Below are positions 47,601 through 56,010 of a stretch of DNA of 64,000 nucleotides, in pieces (the stretch's first letter is position 1; each line of letters begins with the position of its first letter). The position numbers were made by a program, and so were the translations under genes. A model generated the notes under the pieces. It saw only the letters and a list, made by a program, of their open reading frames with translations. It searched no databases and was not told where the DNA came from. Origin of the DNA: Okapia johnstoni (Eukaryota > Chordata > Mammalia > Artiodactyla > Giraffidae); contig JAGTYA010000025.1 in NCBI GenBank assembly GCA_024291935.2, forward strand, positions 10,747,501-10,811,500, written 5' to 3'.

Positions 47601-48709
47601 TGGGACCCTGGAGGAAGGAGTGCCCACAGCCCGTGGGGCTCTGTGCCCTTCCCTCCCCTGGGCCGCTTCCCGAGGGACCGCCACACCAGCCCCCAGGATG
47701 CTAGGATGCCCTGAAGGGTGGGAGTGGCCGGCACCGCTGAAGAGGCTGCCGGAAGGTCCCAGAACCTTGGTTGCACGTTCTTCGCTGTCTCTGGGCTCAC
47801 GTCTTCTGGGGTCGTGAGTGTGGGGTGAGTAACCACCCCTCCCACGCCCTCACCGGGCACTTGGAAAGTTGAAGGGTGTGCACAGGCCCAGGGGCCAGGG
47901 CAGTGGGGTGGCAGGAGCTCCCTGTCCTGCACTCTAATCCCGACTCACCCACGGTCTACCTGTGCGACCTCGGGCAGAGCCGGCGCTGTGCGGGCGTCAG
48001 TTTGGTCTCCCAGAGATGGAGTGAGGAATCGGTCCTCGCAGACTGGCTTTAAGAGTTCCAGAAGACACCTGTACCACTCCATTTTCGCCTCCAGGCTGGT
48101 TGTCACCAGCCTCACAGATGGGGCGGGCGGCTTCAGCACTTTTGCTGAGAGCTGGGGCCACGGCGGCCCTGTGTGTGTGTCCTAACCTTGGATCAGGCCC
48201 CTCGTGACCTCCTCGTTATCACATTCCCAAAGCCTAACTCCAGATACATGCGGTTAGGGCTTGGAGCTTGTGGATGTTGGTGGGGAGGGACAAGCTCAGC
48301 CCATTACAGACGCCAGCACAGCACCTGCCCCTGAGGGCATACAGCGAGGAGTCACTCTGTTCATTGTTGGTCAAAAAGGAAAAAAAGGACTTAATCCCGG
48401 CAGTGGGTGCCAGGGAATGAGGGGGTGGACCCCGCGGGCCGGCAGTGGGCATCCTGGGCCCAGCCTGCTCCGTGGGGGCCCTTCGTGGGGGTCGGACGAC
48501 GGGGAGCGAGGTCCGTCAGGGAGGGGTGTCGGCTGTGGGGGGGGGCGCTGTACAGTGAAAGCAGGGCCTCTGCGAGGAGAGGGGAGCCTTAGGGAGGCGC
48601 GGAGCAGGGGGGGTCCACCCAGGGGAGGGCAGGATGTGGGGGGGACGCCTGCCTGCGGGGCCCAGGGCTGTGGTCTCCCCCTCACCTCTGGCCTGTTCTC
48701 TCTCCGCAG
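44621..48709. other. Intron sequence upstream of exon A
   Basis: An L2-like relic lies at about 45875-46110 (GAGCAAAGACCCCAGGGAGG). A run of GCCCCC units lies at 46739-46761, and an AT-rich TATTTAAAAT is found about 90 bases later. A MIR-like trace lies near 47935-48030. The last bases form the polypyrimidine tract of exon A. Confidence 0.5.
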
Positions 48710-49004
48710 CGTTGAGGGCGAGGCCCCCAGCAGCGAGACTGGCACGTCGCTGGACAGCCCCTCCGCCTACCACCAAGGGCCCTTGGCGCCCGGCTCGGGC
48801 CTGAGCCCGGAGCCCTACGAGCACACGCCGGGCGGCGCCTATGGGCTGTACGCGGGGCTGCCGGGGCAGCAGCAGCGTGCGCGCAGGCCCCGGCTGCAGC
48901 ACTCGACGTCCATTCTGCGCAAGCAGGCCGAGGAGGAGGCCATCAAGCGCTCGCGGTCCCTCTCCGAGAGCTATGAGCTCTCCTCCGACCTGCAGGACAA
49001 GCAG
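48710..49004 (+). CDS. IQSEC1: IQSEC1 coding exon A (N-terminal region)
   Basis: This internal exon encodes part of the N-terminal region of the ARF guanine-nucleotide exchange factor IQSEC1 (BRAG2), which activates ARF GTPases (chiefly ARF6) at the plasma membrane and endosomes and acts in integrin and AMPA-receptor trafficking. It has a pyrimidine-rich acceptor ending CCGCAG at 48709 and a GTGGGC donor at 49005. The first base completes a codon begun in the previous exon, then 98 codons follow, from VEGEAPSSETGTSLDS to SSDLQDKQ. The segment QHSTSILRKQAEEEAIKRSR is charged and likely helical, and is nearly unchanged from the mammalian IQSEC1 protein as I know it. IQSEC2 and IQSEC3 differ here. 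There is no in-frame methionine, so translation must start in an upstream exon or at the third codon of exon B. The open frame extends on both sides, but only this part is supported by splice sites and homology. Confidence 0.95.
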
Positions 49005-49087
49005 GTGGGCGGCCGGCCACGTGGGGGCGGGGCGGGGCCACCTGGAGCACTCAAGCCTGGGCTCCAGGCAGGGGCTGTTCCCCAAGA

Positions 49088-49213
49088 TCGAGGCCTCGGT
49101 CCCCTCCCCCATGGTCTCCTCCCGACTCCCAGAGGAACCAGAGGGAGCGGGCGGAAGTGGAGTGTTCTGTCCGACCTTGACCTCTGCCCCCTTCCTGCTC
49201 CCCCCTTGGCTGG
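49088..49213 (+). repeat. Left arm of a 126-bp inverted repeat
   Basis: This segment begins TCGAGGCCTCGG 83 bases after the exon A donor. Its reverse complement recurs at 50262-50387 with equal length and a single mismatch. It matches no repeat family I recognise. Confidence 0.95.
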
Positions 49214-49779
49214 GCTCCAGCTGGTGCTGGGCGTCAGGGCCTGACTCCGCCAGCGCGCACAGGTTTTGTGGTGGCCACTGAGGTTCCGGGGTCCAGGAGA
49301 GGCCTGGACATTCGGGGGTCTGCAGGAGGGACCCTCGGGGAGGAGGAGGTCAGTCCACAACAGGAGCAGCAGGAAGGCCAGGCCGCTCGTCCCACCCTCC
49401 GTTTGCAGTTCCGTGTTCTGGGGGGGCATTATCTCCTTACAGGCTGCGCCTCCTCCCCAGGGTCTTGGCCCAGACCACCCACGGGGTCAGCACCCGTGTG
49501 CACAGCGAGGGGCGTGCCCGGCCTGCCCGCCTGGCCTCCTGGACCCCTAGCCCCGTGGCATTGGGCCCTGTGGTCAGGTCCACAGCAGGGGCCTCTGTTC
49601 CATTTCTCCGCTGCACCCAGATCCAAAGTGGATCACAACAGTTTATAGCAACAGACGTCTATAGCAAGACCATTAAAATAGAAGAGAGAAAGGTTAAGTG
49701 GAGGCCAGGGGAGATAATAATAAGCTTCTTGTGGCCTTAATGTGACCACAGCTGTTTGTTTTTTCCCTCGCACGTTAGC

Positions 49780-50120
49780 CCAGTGCCCGCTGTATGCCAG
49801 ACCCTGTGCTGGTCACTGGGGAGTCATCGGGGAACGGGGTGTGGCCACAGCCCTCGGGTGGACGCTGTGGTCCAGGAGACAGGTTAGCTGTGAAGACACA
49901 GGCTGATTGCAGACCAGGGATGATACGAACCCCACGGACAAAGGAAGGGGAGGGAGGCCGGGTGCCTGTGGGAGGAGGCAGCTCGGATGGGATGGGGGGA
50001 ACCTTGCCAAGGCCCCTTGGAGCTGGGTAACGGAGATCGAGGCCTTCCAGGGGAAGTTGACAGCAGGTGCAAAGGCCAGAGGCAGGCGAGCTTGCCAGAA
50101 AGGGTGGCCAGGACAACGTG
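49780..50120 (+). repeat. L2-like ancient relic between the inverted arms
   Basis: GTATGCCAGACCCTGTGCTG, CACTGGGGAGTCATC and later GTGCAAAGGCCAGAGGCAGG follow an order common to a widespread old mammalian repeat that I take to be L2-like. Family assignment is tentative. Confidence 0.45.
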
Positions 50121-50261
50121 GGGCCAGGGGGGTGACACAGGGCCACCGAGCGTTCAGCTCCCTGCTGAGCCTCCTGGCAGTCAAGGCGAAAATAGGAACG
50201 GGGGGATTACACGGGAATTTCCAGGTGGAAGCAAGGTGCCCAGTCGTGTGAGGGCTTAGAG

Positions 50262-50387
50262 CCAGCCAAGGTGGGAGCAGGAAGGGGGCAGAGGTCAAGG
50301 TCGGACAGAACACTCCACTTCCGCCCGCTCCCTCTGGTTCCTCTGGGAGTCGGGAGGAGACCATGGGGGAGGGGACCGAGGCCTCGA
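50262..50387 (-). repeat. Right arm of a 126-bp inverted repeat
   Basis: Reverse complement of 49088-49213 with one mismatch in 126 bases. It ends in CCGAGGCCTCGA. No matching target-site duplication flanks the pair. Confidence 0.95.
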
Positions 50388-52320
50388 GGGGACAGAGCCA
50401 CCTTTTAGTGGCAGGAGCCCAGCGCACAGCCTTGCAGTAGCCGCTGGCTCTCAGCCTCTGTGTCTCCTGTGGTTCCCCGTCAGCGCAGGGGCCTGAGTCC
50501 ACAAGGTGGTGGTTCCCCGTTGCCTCTGGGCGCCCCGTCCTGTCTCGTCTCAGAGCCTCTGCCCCCCTGCCCAGCGGGCAACTTCTGGGGCCCGTCTGCA
50601 GGCTGGACGCGGGGTCGGGTGAGGGTGACACCCATTAGGTAAGCACAGACCGCTTGGGTTCCCTCCCCGCACCCCAGTCAGCACTCAGACGGGGCCTTGG
50701 GTCGGCTCTGGCCCACAAGGGGAATGACCCTGGGGGCTGAGTGAGCGCGTGCCCAGGTCGGTCTGTCCCCAGGGGAGGCCAGTAAGAGGGCCTGGGGGCT
50801 TTGAGGAGCAGCGCAGAGCCCACGCCTGCCTCCTAAAGCCCCTTCTGCCCCTGCCCGGACCTGGGGGCTGGCTCAGGCCAAGAGCGTCACTGCTGGGTTT
50901 GCGAGGTCTAGAGTGAGCAGGACAGGAGGGGCCGTGGAGCATGCTCTGGCCTATGAGGGGCCCCCACCCCCACCGAGCAGACCCAGGGGACCCAGAGCCC
51001 AGGTCTCAGGAGGCGGAGGGAAGAGGGCTTCCTGGAGCCCAGCCGTGGGCCTCTGTCGGCCCCGAGGGCTCTCGGAGCTCGGCTCCAAACCCAGGAAACA
51101 GAGACGCCGCTCGCAGATGTGGAAGTGAGGTCATCCCTTTGGATGCCGTTCAGTAACTCCAGGGCAAGAGAAAACACAGACCCGCCCTGGCTGCCTCCAG
51201 GCCCGGCCGGGCTGTGAGACGTGGTTTGATCCTCGGCCCGCCCCTCCACCCCTCTGCCCCCAACTCCTCTCCTGAGGGGGGCTGCTGTGCCACCCCCGCT
51301 TTCTAGAGGGCTGGCACGTCCGCGTCTGGGGGAGCTGACGTCCCTTACAGCGACTGGGACCCACACGCGCCCCCAGTGAGGCTCCGAGCCTCCCATCCTG
51401 CCCGCCCCCCCCAGGGGCTCCGGGCAGACATCGCGTCCACTTGGCTGCAGCCTGGTTCCCTCCGCGTCTGCCTGGCTTCGCTCCCTGAGCCTCTTGAGGG
51501 CATGGCCGTGCTGTCCCCACGGAGGGGACCACGGCGCTCTGCGCCTGGAGCGTGAACACCTCCTCCCGAGGACCTGGGGCCTTCCCCCTCGACGTCAGGG
51601 GCGTGGTGGGCCAGTCCGCTCCTCATCCCGGGTCTTCTCTGCTTCTGGAAAGCGGGCTCCAGCCTCAGGCTGGAGTGAGGCGTGGGAAGCAGCCCTCGGG
51701 GCCGTCATTGGCCCACACGCCTCGCGGGAGAGTCCTACTGCCCTTCCTTCCTGTGGCGCGGGCCCACCGTCAGCCTCCCGGAGGCTGCCCCGGGGTCTGG
51801 AGGCCTGCAGGGATGTGCTGGGTCTCTTCTCTGAGGCTCGGTTTCCCCGTCTGGACAGGAGTGGGGGTGGGGCCCCCACAAGCTGTCTGCCGCTCCCAGG
51901 AGTGTAATCGAGGGTCCCGCGCCTCCTCTGCCCTGTGCTGAGCCTCTGTCTCGCCTGTGCCCGCCGCTGGCCTGTGAGGCAGGTCTGACGGGCCTGAGGG
52001 GCCGCGGGTCCAGGCTTCTCAGCGTCAGTCTGCAGACGAGGACCCAGGCCCGCGGCCGTGGCTCCGTGCTCAGGGCCGACTCGGGTCTCAGGCTGGTCCC
52101 CTAACCTGCCCCCGCCAGTCTCCTTGTCTCCCGAGGGGCGGCCTGCAACCTCCTGCAGCAGCTTCAAGTTTCATTAAACTGCATGGCCCCGGTGCACCAG
52201 GGCAAAGGCTGCTATGGACAGAGAAGTCTGGGAAACCACCACCTTTGAAAGGTTCTGAGAAGTCCTGCAGGGAGCGCCTGCTGTAACTGCAACTCACCAC
52301 TCCTCTGCCTCGCTGGGTCT

Positions 52321-52444
52321 AGGAGCCATGTGGGCACGGCCCACGGCGGGTTCCTGGGTGTAGGAGCCATGTGGGCATGACCCCCCAGCCGGGTCCTGGG
52401 TCTAGGAGCCTCATGGGCATGGTCTGTCCTCTGGGCCGGGCTGA
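52321..52444 (+). repeat. Minisatellite, three units of 41-42 bp
   Basis: Units at 52321-52361, 52362-52403 and about 52404-52444 each start AGGAGCC and share GGGCA and CCTGGGT-type text. The third is the most diverged. The array ends about 33 bases before the first base of exon B, in the branch-point zone. Confidence 0.88.
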
Positions 52445-52477
52445 GCCAGCCTCACGCTCCTCTCCCATTCCCCGCAG

Positions 52478-53705
52478 GTGGAGATGCTAGAAAGGAAGTA
52501 TGGGGGCCGCCTCGTGACCCGCCATGCGGCCCGCACCATCCAGACGGCCTTCCGCCAGTACCAGATGAACAAGAACTTCGAGCGGCTGCGCAGCTCCATG
52601 TCTGAGAAGCGTCTGTCCCGGCGCATCGTGCTGTCCAACATGCGGGTGCAGCTGTCCTTCGAGGGGCCCGAGAAGGCACACAGCTCCTTTTTTGAGGGCA
52701 AGCAGGTCTCGGTGACAGACGAGGACGCCCCGCTGGGCTCCCTGGGGCCGGCTGAGTGCGGGGACCTGGGCCCGCCGCCCCCCCCGCCCTGCAGGCCCCC
52801 GCACCCACCGGCGACTTTGCCGACGCCATCACGGAGCTGGAGGACGCCTTCTCGCGGCAGGTGAAGTCGCTGGCCGAGTCCATCGACGACGCCCTCAACT
52901 GCCGCAGCCTGCACGCCGTGGAGGGGGCGCCCACGCCTGCCGCCGAGCCCTCGCCGGGCCTGCACAGCGTGGCCGAGCCGCGCCGGCTGGACGAGATGAC
53001 CGCCTCGTACAGCGACGTCACCCTGTACATTGACGAGGACGAGCTGTCGCCGCCGCTGCCCTCAGCGCAGGCCGGGTGCCGGCCGTCCAGCGGTGAGTCG
53101 GACCTGCGGCTGCGGGCCGGGGCCGCCGCCCCAGACTACTGGGCACTGGCCCACAAGGACGACAAGGTGGACACGGACACCAGCTGCCGGAGCACGCCGT
53201 CACTGGAGCCGCGGGCGCGCACGGAGCACCTGCCACTGCTCACCATCGAGCCCCCCAGCGACAGCTCAGCCGACCTCAGCGACCGCTCCGACCGCAGCTC
53301 CAAGAGGCAGGGTGCCTGCGAGCGCGGCCTGGGTGGGCCACAGGGCAGCCCCAAGCACGGCCCCCACGGGCCCCCCAGGGGCCTCCCCCGGGAGGAGCCG
53401 GAGCCGCGGGCCCGGCCGCCGCGGCCCCTGGACGCCCATCTGGCCGTCAACGGCTCGGCCAGCCGGCAGAGCAGGTCCGAGTCGGAGTACTCAGACGGCG
53501 ACAACGACAGCCTCAGCAGCGCGTCCAACTCCAACGACACCGCCAACTGCAGCTCCGAGTCCTCGTCCCGCGACAGCTTGCGCGAGCAGGCGCTCAGCAA
53601 GCAGACCTACCACAAGGAGGCCCGCAACAGCTGGGACTCGCCTGCCTTCAGCAACGACGTCATCCGCAAGCGGCACTACCGCATCGGCCTCAACCTCTTC
53701 AACAA
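52478..53705 (+). CDS. IQSEC1: IQSEC1 coding exon B (IQ motif, linker, start of Sec7 region), frame broken
   Basis: This large exon begins in phase 0 ([20 protein letters not shown]) after a CCCGCAG acceptor and ends with AACAA before a GTGAGTG donor at 53706. The IQ motif, [12 protein letters not shown] (52538-52573), binds calcium-free calmodulin in this family. A conserved stretch ([22 protein letters not shown]) follows, then the linker with [52 protein letters not shown] and a serine/asparagine-rich tract ending [18 protein letters not shown], which leads into Sec7. The choice of IQSEC1 over IQSEC2 or IQSEC3 rests on these linker motifs. The length, 1228, is one base short of what the phases need. 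The frame is phase 0 up to about 52777 and shifts at an eight-C run (52778-52785); without correction a stop follows at 52862-52864. An assembly error is the likeliest cause, because the code downstream is intact and conserved for about 300 codons. The linker is very GC-rich, much more so in codon third positions than the AT-rich parts of the introns. Confidence 0.93.
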
Positions 53706-54954
53706 GTGAGTGCCCCCTACCCCCCCACCGTCAGTGCCCGGCCTGGCATGGCAGGGCAAGGGGGCCGCCGGCCCAAGCGTCGGGCCCCAGCTGGTGGGCC
53801 GCGGGGCTCTTTGAGCATGGCCGGGTCTGGGTCCATGCGGGCTGATCAGGGAGGAGGACCCAGGCAGGCCCAACACCCCGCAGGGCGTGTGTGTTGGGTC
53901 CGTGGCGCGGCCGCCGTGCGAGGCTCTGGGGAGAGCAGGTCGAGGGCCGGCGACTGGTGTTTAACACGGACTATTCTTAGCACTGCTGAAAATAGCCCGT
54001 GGAAGGGCGTGCGGGCTGTGCCCTCCCTGGGAGGGGACGCTGGCGGCTCTGGCTGTGAAACCTCGGGCCTCTCCTCTCTGGATTTGGTGTCGCTGGACCC
54101 TGGCCTGGAGCTGGCTCCTCTGGGGAGCGGGGACGTGGAGGGGATGTGGCCAGCCTGCCCGATGGCTGCTGACCCACGTCCACTGTGAGCCCCCCGCTTC
54201 CTCTTCCAGATGCGGTGGGGGGGCTTGGGGTCACCCCCTGCCCAGCAGGGGCACTCGGAGAGGCTTGTCCCGAAGGGCAGCTGTGGGGAACTGTGGGGTC
54301 ACACCCAGGCCCCTGGGGGGGCATCCCTGGTCCTCGAGCGGCTGAGGACCACGCATCCCTGAGCCATCATGGACACCCAGGGAGTTCTCGACTCTCTGTC
54401 TGCCTCCAGGCCGCGGCCAGAACACCGCGTGAACGGGGAGGCCGTCTTCCTCTCTCCCGGGAGCCTGCCCAGGGCTGGAAAAGCTGCCTGCCCTAGACCA
54501 AGCACCTTGGTCTCTGGACTCCTCTTGGTGCTGCTGGCCCTGTGCCATGGGCCACGCACGAGCTGGCCCTCCCATGTCTGTGTGCACGCGGCTCTGGTCC
54601 TCACACTTCCTTTCTGTGTGTCCCCCATGGGTGTGACCTCTGCCATAGCGGCCTCGTCTGTGCGAGTCACGGGGTGTGAGCTGGAGATGAGCCCGTGTGG
54701 AAGGAGCTCGGAGCACGCCGGGCACACACAGGCCAGCCTGTGCCTCCCTGCTGTCCCCTTGGCCCCCGCGGACATCCCCTGGGCGCGGGCCACGCACACT
54801 GTCCTGCTATGACGCTGCCATGCGGTTTGCTGCTGGTGGCCGGACCCAGGGCGCCCAGTGGCTGTTCGTTGAAGTGGAGCCTGCAGCTGGACGTGGGGAC
54901 CCGTTTCCCCACACCCTGGACGGCACTCAGCCTTGTCTTCCGCCCCAGTCCAAG

Positions 54955-55106
54955 CGCAGAGAGAGTGTTTCTTGTTTCACTTTGGATTTGCCTGCCTGCT
55001 TCTAAGGTGGAGCATCTGTATTTGTGTCTTTTGGCCGTTTTGGTTTTTCCTTCTACGGAATGCCTGTTCCTATTTTCTGCCTATTTTTCTGTCATTTCTC
55101 TTTTTG
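54955..55106 (-). repeat. Old L1 relic, antisense (left part)
   Basis: AAGGTGGAGCATCTGTATTT and the CCTGTTCCTATTTTCTGCCT region follow an inverted L1. The element continues after the BovB insertion at about 55635. Confidence 0.6.
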
Positions 55107-55634
55107 ATTTCCTCAGTTCATTTCAGTTCAGTTCAGTTGCTCAGTCGTGTCCGACTCTGCGACCCCATGGACTGCAGCACGCCAGGCCTCCCTGTCCATC
55201 ACCAACTCCCGGACCTTACTCAAACTCATGCCCATTGAATCGGTGATGCCATCCAACCATCTCATCCTCTGTTGTCCCCTTCTCCTCCTTCCCTCAATCT
55301 TGCCCAGCATCAGGGTCTTTTCCAATGAGTCAGTTCTTCCCATCAGGTGGCCAAACTATTGGAGTTTCAGCATCAGCATCAGTCCTTCCAATGAACACCC
55401 AGGACTGATCTCCTTTAGGGTGGACTGGTTGGATCTCCTTGCAGTCCAAGGGACTCTCAAGAGTCTTCTCCAACACCACAGCTCAAATGCATCAATTCTT
55501 CGGCGCTCAACTTTCTTTATAGTCCAACTCTCACGTCCATACATGACTACTGGAAAAACAATAGCCTTGACTAGATGGACGTTTGTTGGCAAAGTAATGT
55601 CTCTGCTTTTTGATATGCTGTCTAAGTTGGTTGG
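55107..55634 (-). repeat. BovB (RTE) LINE 3' fragment inside L1, antisense
   Basis: About 530 bp encodes, on the - strand, decayed BovB C-terminal motifs such as [20 protein letters not shown] and SKSRDITLPTNVHLVKAI. An 8-bp GATTTCCT lies on both sides (left about 55097-55104, right about 55637-55644), consistent with a target-site duplication. Confidence 0.93.
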
Positions 55635-56010
55635 ATTTCCTAGTGATTCTTTATATGTTGTGGGTACTGATCCTTTGTAATTACAGAAATGTTTTGTCAC
55701 TGGCTGCCTTTTTTTTGAACTTCTGAAGTATAATCCATACACTTTAAGATCTATCCTTATAAAGTGTCCAGTTCAGCGGTTTTTAATTATACATCTTTTA
55801 ACTTTGTTTATGCTTTGTTGGTTTAACAGAAGTTACTAATTCTTTTTTACATTTTTTCTTATTGAGATGTAGTTGACACGTAACCTAGCTTCAGGCATAC
55901 AGCTCAGTGATTCCCTGTCTGTCTAGATGTGTGGTCTTATCAACGTTCTCTTTGTGTGCTACTTTGGGTTTTTATGTTTGCTTTTAAGAGACTCCACCCC
56001 AGGTCATCAT
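55635..56010 (-). repeat. Old L1 relic, antisense (right part)
   Basis: GTGATTCTTTATATGTTGTG, TCTTATTGAGATGTAGTTGA and AGCTTCAGGCATACAGCTCA match the usual text of inverted old L1 3' regions. Diverged, non-coding. Confidence 0.6.

Larger units (their letters stand above)
49005..52477 (+). other. IQSEC1: IQSEC1 intron between exons A and B
   Basis: This intron is 3473 bp with GTGGGC at the donor and CCCGCAG at the acceptor. It contains a 126-bp inverted repeat (49088-49213 and 50262-50387), an AT-rich patch at about 49620-49770, an L2-like relic at about 49780-50120 and a three-unit minisatellite just before the acceptor. I see no further exon in it. Confidence 0.85.

Noticed and set aside
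48261..49244. A 327-codon open frame taken as one gene
   Set aside because: Only 48710-49004 is supported by splice sites and by similarity to IQSEC1. The flanks are intron.
49088..50387. A DNA transposon with terminal inverted repeats
   Set aside because: No target-site duplication flanks the arms, the interior contains an old L2-like relic and no transposase, and the arms match no known TIR family by eye.
52706..52794. A genuine 89-base intron inside exon B
   Set aside because: It would restore the frame and has GT-AG ends, but it would delete conserved residues just after FEGKQ, and a one-base error in the C-run is the simpler explanation. I cannot exclude it without transcripts.
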